DNA from: Przewalskia tangutica
Lineage: Eukaryota > Streptophyta > Magnoliopsida > Solanales > Solanaceae
DNA length: 64,000 nt
Assembly (NCBI GenBank): GCA_029844215.1
Contig: CM056730.1
Span: forward strand, 56,184,924 to 56,248,923
Direction: 5' to 3'
The notes under the pieces were generated by a model. That model was given only the letters and a program-made list of their open reading frames with translations. It was not told the DNA's origin and ran no database searches. This document shows, piece by piece, positions 1 to 11,987 of this stretch. Made by a program: the position numbers and the translations under genes. The stretch's first letter is position 1. Each line of letters begins with the position of its first letter.

Positions 1-1411
1 AACATCGTAATCCTTAAGCAACTCTAACCACCGTCTCGCCGTAAGTTCACTCCTCGGTGAAGATATCTTTGGAGGCTCTTGTGGTCCGTAAAAATATCCA
101 CGTGAACCCCATACAAATAGTGCCTCAGGATCTTCAAAGCGTGAATCACGGCCGCGACTCCAAATCATGGGTGGGGTAGTTCCTCCGTGTTTCTTGGTGT
201 CGGGATGCATATGCTATAACCCCGCCATCTGCATCAATACATCCCAACTCGATGCACGGCGATCACAATACACGACATAACCATCCGGACCTCCGGAAGA
301 GTAAGAACGAGGCGGTCGTCGGTCTCTCTTTCAAAGAATCGAAACCACGCTCCTGACATCGATCCATGAAACTTGGTCTTCGAGTCGGCCTAGTCAATGG
401 TGCGAAGATAGAAGCAAACTTCTACGAACCGATAATATCTGCAAGGCCCGGAAAGCTGCGAACCTCTGCCGGAGTAGTAGGTCCAGGCCAAGTCCCGATC
501 GCCTCGATCTTGGCGTATCCACTCGAATGCCATCGGCCCGACAATATGCCCAAGAAACGCCGAAGTCAACAAAACTCACATTTGGAAAACTTGGCGTCTG
601 TTGCTAGTCTGGAGAATCATCGGCACGGTCGCCAAATGCTCGCGTGCTCGCTCTGGCGAGAATAAACCAAGATATCATCAATGAACACTATCACAAACGT
701 GTCCAAAATGGTTTGAACACTCGGTTCATCAAATCCATGAATACCGCCCGAGCATTGGTCAACCCAAAGGACATGACCATGAACTAATAATGCGTCTGGG
801 TCGGAATGCGATCTAGGGACATCCACCTCTCGACTCGCACTTTGATGATAGCGGCGTAGATCAATCTTGGAGAAACATCTCGCGCCCGCAACTGGTCGAA
901 CAAATCATCAATCACGGAAGGGGTATCATTCTTAATGGTCACCTTGTTCACTGTAGTCAACACGTGCGCGGCGTCGCCCTTCTTTTTCACGAACAATCTG
1001 GCGCCCCGGGGAGAAACACTAGGTCGATAAAACCGCTTCTCCAAAGAAATCTCTCGGTGGTCCTTGACTCTCTCAACTCGGCGGTGCCATTACGTATGGC
1101 GGAATGGAAATAGGCGAGTGTCCGCAATATGTCTATACAAAACTCAATCTCCTCTCGGGAGGATACGGAGGTCGTGCGGAAACACGTGCGGGAACTCTCG
1201 ACTCTGGACCGGTGAAAATCGCTGCGACCTCGGTATCAAACACCCGAACGAGATGGTAGATATACCGCCTGCGCGATCTTCCTAGCCTTGAGGTAGGAAA
1301 TAAACCTACCACCGGCGTCTGGTGCTCCTCCCACTCAACAATGGCCTCGTGAAGCTGGAACGTACTACTCTCTCTCTGCGGTCTACATTGGCGTAGCAAG
1401 AAACTAGCCAA
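1..1411 (-). pseudogene. Reverse transcriptase and RNase H region of B pol
   Basis: On the minus strand the RT begins near 1040 with RPSVSP and FVKKK, followed by NKVTIKN, DDLFDQL, and FVIVFIDDILVYS at about 670-705, which holds the FxDD form of the catalytic YxDD motif. From about 300 to 1 comes RNase H: a VVYCD strand, then fragments of IHALKI, HYLYGVHVDIFTDHKSLQ and RRWLELLKDYD in shifting frames. The part at 1130-1411 is the linker before RT (PPYPPER and LSFV). The domain order is that of Ty3/gypsy pol. Short indels prevent one open frame. Integrase would lie before base 1. Confidence 0.88.
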
Positions 1412-1660
1412 TCCATCCCATAATCACGTCGAAGTCAATCATCTCCAACTCTATCAAGTCGGCTAGGGTCAGACGGCGTAAATGGTCACGGGACAAGCTC
1501 ATATACGCCGAGCTACCACCGAATCACCATCGGCGTAGCTACCTCGAAAGGGTTTATGGACTCGGGCTCTATCCTCATCCTACTAGCAACAAGGGAGATA
1601 TATGGGGCCAGTAGAACCGGATCTATCAAAGCATACAAGTCAAACCAGAATCGATAAGGT
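1412..1660 (-). pseudogene. Aspartic protease region of B pol
   Basis: Translated on the minus strand this stretch gives ALIDPGSTG near 1590-1630, matching the active-site segment of retrotransposon aspartic proteases (a D-P-G-S-T variant is common in plant gypsy elements). It continues with an EPES and PFEVATP segment and then IDFDVIMGMDWLAS near 1400-1440, the usual end of this domain. Frames are broken by small indels. It lies between the gag zinc knuckle and RT, as expected. Confidence 0.75.
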
Positions 1661-2399
1661 ACTCAGCGACATCGGTGAGGCCTCACGATCTGTCGGTGGA
1701 CAAAGCATAAATGCGGTTCGAGGACCGCTAGAATCGGGACGAGCCACGACCTGCGCGACCTGGCGACCGTAGGTACCACGCCCTCGGGCGAGTAGCGTAG
1801 GAGATGATGAAGCGGCAGCGAACACGAAGGTGAGCCTACCACCGTGGCCCCGGTCGGACGTCCTCGCAAAGTGACCTGCTGGCCACAGCGTAACAAGCTC
1901 CAAAAGTAGTACCACACTTCCGTAATGGGATCTACCATCGGCCACCTGGGGTGGTCGATCGGCGATGCCTCTGCTACTCGGGCGTCAAGCCACAGGGCCA
2001 CAGTGCGCCTCGAAAACTCGGGTCTTTGAGGGCGGTGCGGGAGTGCTCGAGTGGGCGTGGTGCGAATCTAGGCTAACTTGAGGCCGCCACCACGATAACC
2101 ACGGAAGACCCTCCGTCACGGCCTTCCTGCTTCTGTCATCGTCGCCGTCGACCTCTGCGCTCGCCGCGTCGAGGCGTGAGCTGCGTGCGGGTAATGTCCA
2201 TACCGGTGAAGAGAAACACCCGCATGACTCGGCCATGTAATCATCTAGCCCGGTGGCGTGGCGGTGCACCACATCCTCCATATCTGCTACAATCTTTGGG
2301 ACATATCGAGCCAATGAATCAAACTCGACATTGTACTCCCGGCGGTCGTCCTCTGCCTCGGCGGTAAAAATCTATCACCGCGCCTCTCATCTGTGGAGG
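1661..2399 (-). pseudogene. Gag C-terminal half of B with degraded zinc knuckle
   Basis: Minus-strand continuation of B gag after the A insertion. Visible pieces are RYVPKIVADMEDVVHRHATGLDDY near 2230-2310, then a basic linker, then the remains of a CCHC knuckle (LVTLWPAGHFAR near 1840-1900, which aligns with GVCFTCGQQGHFAR of element C). The knuckle cysteines are lost in the given reading, apparently through indels. The fragment stops at 2399, where the A target duplication AAAGA (2400-2404) begins; the gag resumes at 11221. Confidence 0.8.
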
Positions 2400-2983
2400 A
2401 AAGATGTAACGCCGAAACCGGGCGTCATCGTGCCTTACCGGGCACCTAGTGATACAACATCGAGAAAATCAGCGGAATATAAAACATGAATCATGAAACA
2501 AGAGATATCATAAATAAGCAGCCAACCAAGCGATTTGCCTTGGTGTATATACATGAACGACGGCTTATCCTTTTACAAACCACCGCCACAATTACTCTTA
2601 AGATTTATACAACAACTATGGCGGACAGGGCCCGCCATACCCCGAATGTACAAGAACCTACAACTCAGGGAACACATACCAAAGATAAGCCTCGACGAAG
2701 CGGAGCTTCCAAACGCTGAAACGTGATCCTATGGCGGGGATCGGCGGCGATGTACTTACTGCGGCGTGACGCGGCCCCGAAGGAGGTCGATGCAACAGTA
2801 CAAGTATGTGGCGTAAAATCAGTAAATGAAATCATACTAGTCTATATAAAGCGGGAGGCATGTATGATAACCAAACTACGATTCCACAACATAACAAAGA
2901 TCAGTCGTGGACTCACGCCTCAAAGTCACCACTCAAATATAACTATGGGTCTCACGCCCACCACATCCATCATGTTCGCATCA

Positions 2984-3260
2984 TGGCCACATGCCGGAAT
3001 CTGACATCGGTGTAGACATGTCCATGATGCAACAATAACAAGGCCGTATGGCCACATGCCGGAATCTGACGTCGGTGTAGACATGCCCATGTAACCTCAA
3101 CAACAATATACTAGGTAGTCAACCACGCGCGTGGCCACATGCCCGGAATACAACATCGGTGTAGACACGTCCATGGAGCGAAATAACCATATATCGGGTA
3201 ATCAACCCGGCGTGGCCACGTGCCGGAATACAACATCGGTGTAGACATGTCCGTGTGACA
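2984..3260 (-). repeat. Minisatellite array in A 3' LTR
   Basis: Four imperfect units of about 65-85 bases, starting near 2984, 3050, 3132 and 3213. Each reads GGCCACATGCC, then CGGAAT(C/A), ACATCGGTGTAGAC and ACATGTCC on the plus strand. ACATG near the start can pair with CATGT near the end, and CCG with CGG inside, so each unit can fold as a small hairpin. Confidence 0.8.
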
Positions 3261-5238
3261 TCAACAATAAGACGATAATCAAAATGGAAACATACGGTGG
3301 GATTCTCCATCACCGCCAAAGACGCGTCAAGTAAGTTCTCAACAAGTCAACCGGCCTCTATCGAGAGCAGCGGTAATACGTAAATACCACACTTGCACAA
3401 AGGCTATCATCACAAGCATAGGCAAGTTTCACAACAACAAGCATAGGCAAGTTTCACAACAACAAGCATAGGCAAGTTTCACACAACTCAAGGTACTTTC
3501 ATTTTATGCCAAAGTCGGGTTTTAACCCCAAAGTACTACATACGTTAAGTCCTTTTAAAGAGATCCATTATTTTTATAAAAGTCACCCGATACGTAGTAT
3601 TAGAATGACCAACCCACCTTCCCTTTCAAAATCAAGTAACACATTCTTTTCCTAAGTTCGGTTGCCTAGTTTCATTACTCAAGTTTCTCATTTTCAAATG
3701 GTTTCATAGTTCATAAACTTAATCACTGATTCCTTTTTAGAAACGGTTGAGTAATATATGTCTTACGTGAGAGTAGGTTATTCTTGTTTACAACATTCTT
3801 ATTACAAGACCATGATCTAGAAAATGTAATATCATTTTGTCTCATCTTAGTTTCTATGCGGATGGAGGTTTCTCTTGGTTTTAATACGATACATCATTAT
3901 TCAATACATTTTCCTTTATTAACGCTGCAGTGGTCTGTCGATACACATTCTGATTTCCGAAATCAGTAAAACATAAAACCAAGTACTCATTACTCACGAA
4001 TGAGGTTTCACACAAACATCCACATTAACACAAATAAGTTAAGTCTCTTATCTTATAAGATCAAGTCTCTTAACTTCTAACATCAGTAAACCATTCTTAA
4101 GCCGTTATACCTAACTTCCCATAAAGCTAGTATAACTCTTAAGTTTTCAAAACACAATACTACACTTCTTTCAAAACTATTTATAAACCTTTTGAAATAC
4201 ATTAAGTTTCCTTATTATAACAAGCGGTTATAATTCACATGATTCCCTTTTAAAAACCACAAAGTATTTTAAACACGTATGCGTCTAGTACTACGTAGTT
4301 ACACATATCATGCTAGAAGAGATAGGAAGAGGTTCACATACCTCGCGACGATTTATCGACAATAAGCAAAAAGCTCCAAGCGATCGGCTACTCCTCGAGC
4401 CAAGTAAATCGCGCACACGTAGGTACTTGACCTATAAGGCCACGGCGCCTATTATCATCTAGACCTGGCGTAGAATATTCTCTGAGAAAATTGGCGGATC
4501 TCCCGCCACGGCGTAAATCTCCTTCTCTATCGAGGCTACCAAGCCAACCGAGGGTTTTACACGCCTAACCGGGCGTGTACAACTCTACTACGAGAATACT
4601 ACACAAGTCTCTTTATGTCTGATCTATGTAATTACAGTTCAGTTCAGTTCTTAATTCTTCAGGCTTAAGTCAAAAGACATTGCCACAGTACTAAGTATAG
4701 TTCTATATATAGTATACCTCAACTATATATTCTTACAATATGTAATTTCCGATTCTGATAGAAGGAGATGAGTGTTTACCTCGATAAGCCCATAATTATC
4801 CAAGTTAAATGTCGATCCTTAGCAACGTTTAGCTCGACTCGGGTGCTCCACCGCTCAAACAACCCTTAGAAGTTCTAACCAACTTCTACTTAAATACTTG
4901 ACCAATCAATGAAGATTTTCTTAGGGTTTCGGTTTGAGACTAAAGGGACAAAAGGTAGTATTTAGGACTCTCGTTATAGAGGTAACTTTGGAATACTACA
5001 AGGTAAAAGGCTAAGGTATTTTGGGCATTATAACAATACTTGGAGGAGTATTTCAATACCACAAAGGGGATGTATTATCTGAAACAACTAGGCTAGGGGG
5101 TACCCGGCTAGAACCTCATGAGGGGAGGAGACCTCTCGGCCAAGCTCCACAAGGGGAGGGCTTGGGCGAATTTCAACACACAAAGGAGAGATTTCAAGAC
5201 TTGGAAATGATTTTGGATGAAGAAAGTTCATCAACTAA

Positions 5239-5250
5239 GGGGTATTTATA
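5239..5250 (-). promoter_or_regulatory. TATA box of A 3' LTR
   Basis: Reverse complement is TATAAATACCCC, identical in B, C, E, F, I and R. It sits about 0.43 kb from the LTR 5' end, which implies a short U3 and a transcribed region of about 2.8 kb. Confidence 0.7.
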
Positions 5251-5676
5251 GCAAACCCAAAGGCCAACCAATGGCCAAGATTTGTAAGTGCAAGGCAAGT
5301 GTAAGGCCAAGATCAAGCCAAGTGCACCCACAAAACACTCCACAAAACACTCACAAAACAAGCCACAAAACTAGGCACCAAAGGGAGCCAATCGGCCAAG
5401 GCCAACGAGGCCTCTTGGGCGCCCAAATCGTCCAACCTTTCATTTGCTTCGATGTGAGGTGACACATGTCACCCTCCGTTGGTCCAAAATGTTTCGTCTC
5501 GGAAAAATCCGCAAAAATTAAAAATGACATAGCGGAAATTCCCTACGAAGGCTGTGGAAGCGTTTGAAAAACGACTCTAATCGGCACTTGTGCCAAATCG
5601 AATCGATGCCTAACTTAAGGCTCAATTTACGTGCGTGCGTCCCACATACGCATACTACGAAAATACGGGTATAACA

Positions 5677-6478
5677 TTCTTCCTTAGAAACATTCGTCGA
5701 ATGTTCCTTCTAGGTCTCAAACAAGCGGTACCATGATAGTCTTCACCGCTATACTTACGAAACGATCATGCCACACCTGGCCATAAAACACACGTTCACT
5801 TCTCCCCTTTCTCGTAGTACTCGTCTCGAACACTCGAACTCGTTCTGGTATCCGTACCACACTTCTGTCAACACTTCTGTTTCCAACCCTTGGAGTCCCT
5901 ACCTCCAAACTTGGTCATCTCACTAACCTCGATTTCCCCTAAGGCCATTCCCGGCCTTCACGAACAGATTCTGATCGAACGTATCTATGAACTCATACGA
6001 TGGTCATCTAAACTTGGGCCTAGCACCTCGTGACCTGCCACTGGCGGGACCACCCAGCTGACCGCCGCCGAACGGGGCGCGGGTTGACCTCACACGGCTG
6101 ACCCGACCAGCTTAACGCATCACGCTCTTGTCCCCGATCCGGAACAATCTTACCTCTACAGTCATGAAAGCTACCACTCCATTTCACATTACCGGGGTGA
6201 TCACACAAACATATCCCACGTACACTACGCACTCTGATAAAGGTCAAACATAAAATAGATCTTTTACTCAAGACGACCTTACCCGTAAGGTCTCAATCGT
6301 GACACAGTCTAGGGTTCATACTTGCCATGACCCCATACTTAGCCTCCCAACTAACCATGTTTTCTAACTCATAATTAACACAACGCTATTCGCACACATA
6401 GCACATAATAATGAGATCATCATATCAGCATACCAAAACTCTAGAGAGTTAAGGATATACCTGAAGCTACCGCTCCAC
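5677..6478 (-). other. Polypurine tract, hairpin and non-coding spacer of A
   Basis: Directly inside the 3' LTR is a polypurine tract (complement of TTCTTCCTTAG), then the hairpin AACATTCG-T-CGAATGTT at 5689-5705. The rest, to the gag stop near 6479, is a spacer of about 0.75 kb that recurs between gag and the 3' end in C, F, E and R. It contains GCGGGTTGACC and a purine-rich GGTGGT stretch. No conserved open frame is seen. Confidence 0.7.
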
Positions 6479-7680
6479 TCTAATCATAGGCACGCCTGCA
6501 GTGCATGCTATGAAGGTGATGAACCAGCCATCGATCTGAAGGTGAGTCGTCTTTGCTGAACCTCTCTTATAAGCACGTCTCTCTTCACATGGCCCGACGG
6601 CGCAGAATAACAAGCTCCTTGGTACTACGACACTCCGAAATGCGGTCTACCACATCGACCACACCGGTAGGGGTACTGCATCGGCCAACACCCTACTCTC
6701 GAACATCGAAACACAGGAGCCACGACCGCTCACGAATATCCCGTGGGTCCGAAAGTGCGGAGGACCACTCGTAATGGCGGAGGTACAAAACTAGTATCTT
6801 CTTGGCGGTCCGCCTCGAAGGTCGCCAAAATATCCGGCCGTCTTGGCCTTAACCTGTGGCGGTCCACCCGTCGATCTGCGCTCGCCTCGCACCCAGTGCA
6901 TGAGCACGTATCGCGGGCAATGTCCATGTGCGGTGAAGGAAACACGAACAACTCTCGCTAGGTAATCATCGAGCCTGTAACATATCGGTGCACTCGATCC
7001 TCCATACTAGCTACTAATGCGGGAACATACCGGCGATGAGTCGAACTCCACATTGTACTCGAGCTATGCGCGGTCGCCTCAACATCAAAAATCGTCGGCG
7101 AGCCCTCCTCATCCGTGGAGGCAAGAAATGTGCCGGAAGGCCCCGAAAACTCATCCCAAACGGTGGAAGTGCATGCTCTCCCGGGAAAGCTCCCGAGTCA
7201 AACCAATCATTGCGGTGTCACGCGGCCGACGCGAACAAATGTCACGGACTCGGTCTCGAAGCCTTGATCACGCGTGATCCTCTGCAGCGACGGATGAACT
7301 CCTGCGGATCATCCTCCGCCTCGACAGTAAAACTCAGGCGGGCTACAACTAAGGAAATCCGTAGCCTCAAATGCGCCGCGGTGCACTACAGTCTTCTTTG
7401 GGCCGAGGCTGCTGCGTCCGGCCTATCTCCATATCGGCCTGACCACGGCGATAATCGGGCCATCTCGCGTGACCCGTCTCCCGCTCGGTGTGGGGTGGAG
7501 GCTCAGTCTTGTAGTCTCGGCCCAGCCGCGGCTCTAAACTCTCTTTGGTCTTTGGCGGCGTCGCAAAACTCGCCGTCAAGCACTACTCAGTCTTGGCCGG
7601 GCTGCGCCTCGTACTCCTCGAATCCCACTAGCGACTCCGCCGCTTTGCCTTCCTCGGGCCTGGTTGCCTTCGCGAGGCAT
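6479..7680 (-). pseudogene. gag remnant of A
   Basis: Minus-strand gag of about 400 codons, from an ATG at 7678-7680 to a TAG near 6479. It aligns base by base with C gag (14366-15634), including the capsid-like part (the gag sequence for DPQEFIRQLQRI near 7270-7310) and the zinc-knuckle region near 6590-6690. Many one- to three-base indels break the frame. The opposite strand shows a 217-codon open frame (7036-7689) that is only the shadow of this gene. Confidence 0.78.
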
Positions 7681-7884
7681 AAGCGGTAAAAGCGAAACAC
7701 GTCGGAGGGTCCAACTTACAACGGCTCTACAAGGCACGATCTCGGAATGAGAAGAATGGAAACCAATCCTAAATGTCCTGCTGACCTCACGATTATAGAT
7801 GTGGTGCAACACACCGATAATCAAGACTCTACTAGACACGGATGCGTAGACACTTTCCGAGAATTAATCGCTCGATACCACTTT
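7681..7884 (-). other. Leader and corrupted primer-binding site of A
   Basis: Non-coding leader between LTR and gag. The primer site beside the LTR reads GCTCGATACCA on the plus strand (7870-7880), against GCTCTGATACCA in C; the complement TGGTATCAGAGC is the usual initiator-Met-tRNA primer site. The loss is of CT at a CTG, like the other differences between copies. Confidence 0.75.
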
Positions 7885-8464
7885 TGTAACGCCCAAACCG
7901 GGCGTCACATCGTGCCTTACCGGGCACCTAGTGATACAACATCGAGAGAAAATCAGCGGAATATAAAACATGAATCATGAAACAAGAGATATCATAAATA
8001 AGCAGGCCAACCAAGCGATTGCCTTCGGTGTATATACATGAACGACGGTTATCCTTTTTACAAACCACGCCACAGCGATTACTCTGGACCTCTAAGATTT
8101 ATACAACAACTATGACGGGACGGGGCCCGCCATACCACGAATGTACAAGAACCTACAACTCGGGGAACACATACCAAAGATAAGCCTCACGAAGCGGAGC
8201 TTCCAAAAACGCAAACGTGATCCTGGCGGGGATCGGCGACGATGTACTACTGCGGCGTGACGCGGCCCAGAGAGGTCGATGCAACAGTACCAAGTATGTG
8301 AGCGTAAAATCGTAAATGAAATCATACTAGTCTATATAAAGCGAGGCATGTATGATAACCAAACTACGATTCACAACATAACAAGATCAAGTCGAGGACT
8401 CACGCCTCAAAGTCACCACTCAAATATAACTATGGGTCTCACGCCCACCACATCCATCATGTTC

Positions 8465-8757
8465 GCATCGGCCACATGCCCGGAATCTGACGTCGGTGTA
8501 GACATGTCCATGATGCAACAATAATATGCGTATGGCCACGTGCCGGAATCTGACGTCGGTGTAGACATGCCCATGTAACCTCAACAACAATATACTAGGT
8601 AGTCAACCCTGCCGCATGGCCACATGCCCCCGGAATACAACATCGGTGTAGACACGTCCATGGAACAGAAATAACCATATATCGGGTAATCAACCCGGCC
8701 GCATGGCCACATGCCCCCGGAATACAACATCGGTGTAGACATGTCCATGTGACATCA
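8465..8757 (-). repeat. Minisatellite array in A 5' LTR
   Basis: Same four units as in the other A LTR, starting near 8469, 8534, 8618 and 8705, each with CCACATG or CCACGTG at one side and ACATGTCC or ACACGTCC at the other. Differences from the partner array are mainly CCC run lengths and CTG or CAG sites. Confidence 0.8.
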
Positions 8758-10758
8758 ACAATAAGACAGTAATCAAAATGGAAACATACCCGTGGGATTC
8801 TCCATCACTGCCAGCACGTCCAAGTAAGTTCTCAACAAGTCAAGGCCTACTATCGAGACGCGGTAACACAGAAATACCACACTTGCACAACAAAGGCTAT
8901 CATCACAAGCATAGGCAAGTTTCACAACAACAAGCATAGGCAAGTTTCACAACAACAAGCATAGGCAAGTTTCACACAACTCAAGGTACTTTCATTTTAT
9001 GCCAAAGTCCGGGTTTTTAACCCCAAAGTACTACATACGTTAAGTCCTTTTAAAAGAGATCCATTACTTTTATAAAAGTCACGATACAGTAGTATTAGAA
9101 TGACCAACCCACCTTCCCTTTCAAAATCAAGTAACAACATTCTTTTCCTAAGTTCGGTTTGCCTAGTTTCAATTACTCAAGTTTCTCATTTTCAAATGGT
9201 TTCATAGTTCATAAACTTAATCACTTGATTCCTTTTTAGAACAGTTGAGTAATATATGTCTTACGTGAGAGTAGGTTATTCTTGTTTACAACATTCTTAT
9301 TACAAATGACCATGATCTAGAAAATGTAATATCATTTTGTCTCATCTTAGTTTCTATGCGGATGGAGGTTTTACTGGTTTTAATACGATACATCATTATT
9401 CAATACATTTTCCTTTATTAACTTGCGGTGGTGCTGCCGATACACATTACGATTTCGAAATCAAGAAACATAAAACCAAGTACTCATTACTCACGAATGA
9501 GGTTTCACACAAACATCCACATTAACACAAATAAGTTAAGTCTCTTATCTTATAAGATCAAGTCTCTTAACTTCTAACATCAGTAAACCATTCTTAAGCC
9601 GTTATACCTAACTTCCCATAAAGCTAGTATAACTCTTAAGTTTTCAAAACACAATACTACACTTCTTTCAAAACTATTTATAAACCTTTTGAAATACATT
9701 AAGTTTCCTTATTATAACAAGCGCTTATAATTCACATGATTCCTTTTAAAAACCACAAAGTATTTTAAACACATGTACGTCTACCGTACTACGTAGTTAC
9801 ACACATATCATGCTAGAAGAGATAGGAAGAGGTTCACATACCTCGCGACGATTTATCGACAATAAGCAAAAAGCTCCAAACAGTCGGCTACTCCTCAAGC
9901 CAAGTAAATCGCGCCACACGTAGGTACTTCAACCTATAAGGCCACAAGGCGCCTATTATCATCTAGACCACAACGTAGAATATTCTACAGAAAATTTGGC
10001 AGCATCTCCCCCCCCCGCCACAGCGTAAATCTCCTTCTCTATCGAGGCCGGCTACCAAGCCAACCGGGGTTTTACGCCTAACCGGGCGTGTACAACTCTA
10101 CTACGATAATACTACACAAGTCTCTTATGTCTGATACCCTATGTAATTCTGATTCGATTCGATTCTTAATTCTTCAGCTTAAGTCAAAAGACATTGCCAC
10201 GATTACTAAGTATAGTTCTATATATAGTATACCTCAACTATATATTCTTACAATATGTAATTTCGATTACAATAGAAGGGCGATAGTGTTTACCTCGATA
10301 AGCCCATAATTATCCAAGTTAAATGTCGATCCTTAGCAACGTTTAGCTCCACTCGGTGCTCCACCGCTCCAAACAACCCTTAGAAGTTCTAACCAACTTC
10401 TACTTAAATACTTCAACCAATCAATGAAGATTTTCTTAGGGTTTCGGTTTGAGACTAAAGGGACAAAAGGTAGTATTTCCGGACTCTACGTATAGAGGTA
10501 ACTTTGGAATACTACAAGGTAAAAGGCTAAGGTATTTTGGGCATTATAACAATACTTGGAGGAGTATTTCAATACCACAAAGGGGGATGTATTATACGAA
10601 ACAACTAGGCTAGGGGTACCCATGGCTAGACCTCATGAGGGGAGGAGACCTCTCGGCCAAGCTCCACAAAGGGGAGGGCTTGGACCAATTTCAACACACA
10701 AAGGGGAGATTTCAAGACTTGGAAATGATTTTTGGATGAAGAAAGTTCATCAACTAAG

Positions 10759-10770
10759 GGGGTATTTATA
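10759..10770 (-). promoter_or_regulatory. TATA box of A 5' LTR
   Basis: Reverse complement TATAAATACCCC, about 445 bases from the LTR 5' end. This is the copy positioned to start the genomic RNA of A. Confidence 0.72.
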
Positions 10771-10982
10771 GCAAACCCAAAGGCCAACCAATGGCCAAGA
10801 TTTAGCCAAGTGCAAGGCAAGTGTAAGGCCAAGATCAAGCCAAGTGCACCCACAAAACACTCCACAAAACACTCCACAAAACAAGCCACAAAACTAGGCA
10901 CCAAAGGGGGAGCCAATCGGCCAAGGCCAACCAAGGCCTCTTGGACGCCCAAATCGTCCAACCTTTCATTTGCTTCCAATGT

Positions 10983-11004
10983 GAGGGTGACACATGTCAC
11001 CCTC
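10983..11004. promoter_or_regulatory. Conserved U3 palindrome
   Basis: Perfect inverted repeat with core GGGTGACACATGTCACCC, about 210 bases upstream of the TATA box. Related palindromes lie at 5456 (A), 12701 (B), 19126 (C), 26070 and 34750 (F), 28401 (G), 35625 and 51364 (R), 40686 and 46793 (E), 59902 (I) and 62256 (J). R, G and J carry the G-box core CACGTG. A transcription-factor site is the simplest reading. Confidence 0.6.
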
Positions 11005-11220
11005 CCGTTGGTCCAAAATGTTTCGTCTCTCGGAAAAATCCGCAAAAATTAAAAATGACATAGCCGGAAATTCCCCTACGAAAGCTGTGGAAACGTTTCG
11101 TCGAAAAACGACTCTAATCGGCACTTGTGCCCAAATCGAATCCAATGCCTAACTTAAGGCTCAAATTTCGTACGTACGTCCATACGTACATACTCTGAAA
11201 ATACGGGGTATAACAAAAGA

Positions 11221-11788
11221 AGTGAGTGAGGAAAGCCTCTGAGAACTCATCCCAAGTAGCTGGGGACGCGTGCTCTCCCCGGGATAACTCCCATGAATCA
11301 AACCAATCGACTGCGGTATCACGCAGCCGATGCGAACCGAAGGTCACAGACTCTGTCTCTGAGGCCTTGATCACCCTCATGATCCTCTGAAGCTGACGGA
11401 TGAACTCCTGCGGATCATCCTCCGGCCTCGACCCGTAAAACTCTGGCGGGCTACAACTCAAGAAATCTCGTAGTCTCAAACTATCTGCCCTCGGGTGCAC
11501 CACGGGTGCGACTGGAGCTGGAGCTGGAACTGCCGCATCCAATCTCTCCTCGTATCGGGCCACAACTTTAGCCAATAGCTGGGCCATCTCCTTGTACCCT
11601 AACTCCTCCGCCCCAGGCTGTGGGACAGGAGGTGTGGGTACTGTGGTCTCTGCTGGGGCTGGCGGCGTCATAGAACTCGCCGTCTCTGGTATAGACTGGG
11701 CTCGAGCCCTCGTGACTCTGGGTGTCCTGCTAGCAGCTCCCTCGGCTGCCTTGCCCTTCTGGGCCCGGGTTGCCTTACGTGGAGGCAT
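11221..11788 (-). pseudogene. gag N-terminal part of B
   Basis: Open minus-strand frame of 189 codons from the ATG at 11786-11788 to the A insertion. It begins MPPRKATRAQKGKAAEG, passes through a Pro/Thr-rich segment, then YKEMAQLLAKVVARYEERLD, HPRADSLRLRDFLSC, PPEFYGSRPEDDPQEFIRQL, SHRLRDTAVDWFDSWE and EFSEAFLTHF, which is the capsid-like fold of plant Ty3/gypsy gag. It is the best preserved gag segment in the window. The frame continues into A's LTR only by chance; the true continuation is 2399 leftward. Confidence 0.9.
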
Positions 11789-11987
11789 AACTGTTACAGG
11801 AAAGGAATACGTTAGAGGGGTCCAACCTATAACACAGCTCTAAAGCACGATCTCAGAATGAGAAGAATGGAAACCAATCCTAAATATCCTATAGCCTCCT
11901 GATTATTGGTGTGGTGCACAACACACCGATAATCAAGACTACTAGATACGGTCGTAGACACTTTCCGAGGATTAATCGCTCGATACC
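11789..11987 (-). other. Leader and decayed primer site of B
   Basis: Homologous to the leaders of A, C, F and J (CACGATCTCAGAATGAGAAG, then GTGGTGCACAACACACCGAT). It ends in CGCTCGATACC, a damaged copy of the primer-binding site. The expected TGTCACGACC of the LTR end is missing, so a deletion starts here. Confidence 0.65.

Larger units (their letters stand above)
2405..5676 (-). repeat. 3' LTR of A
   Basis: Long terminal repeat of about 3.27 kb on the minus strand. It starts at TGTAACGCC (a corrupted TGTCACGACCC) and ends at GGGTATAACA. In transcript order it holds a short U3 of about 0.43 kb with a palindrome (5456-5475), a TATA box (5239-5250), a C-rich leader, a conserved hairpin AGAAGTT...AACTTCT, AT-rich spacer sequence, a hairpin array and the conserved 3' end. 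It has no coding capacity. It pairs with 7885-11215. Confidence 0.92.
2405..11215 (-). mobile_element. Element A: complete gag-only LTR retrotransposon
   Basis: Two direct LTRs (2405-5676 and 7885-11215) flank a 2.2 kb interior with one gag remnant and no protease, RT, RNase H or integrase. The ends are TG...CA and the five-base duplication AAAGA is at 2400-2404 and 11216-11220. Removing A rejoins B gag (GGAGG-AAAGA-AGTGAGTGAG; compare C at 15030-15055). The LTRs are identical over about 250 bases (3972-4226 against 9468-9722), so insertion looks recent. Confidence 0.93.
7885..11215 (-). repeat. 5' LTR of A
   Basis: Pair of 2405-5676, about 3.33 kb, ending at CGGGGTATAACA. It shares the same order of parts: hairpin array 8465-8757, TATA box 10759-10770 and U3 palindrome 10983-11004. 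As the 5' LTR it would drive transcription of A toward decreasing coordinates. Confidence 0.92.

Noticed and set aside
7036..7689. 217-codon plus-strand open frame
   Set aside because: It lies antisense to A gag, its peptide has no family resemblance, and the homologous stretch in C does not keep it open.
10626..11052. Overlapping open frames of 106 and 139 codons in the A 5' LTR
   Set aside because: Opposite-strand frames in U3 and leader DNA; composition is LTR-like and the equivalent regions of other LTRs break them.
2400..11220. Simple tandem segmental duplication of about 5.5 kb (2405-5676 and 7885-11215)
   Set aside because: The repeated blocks are the two LTRs of A, with TG/CA ends, a primer site, a polypurine tract and the AAAGA target duplication.
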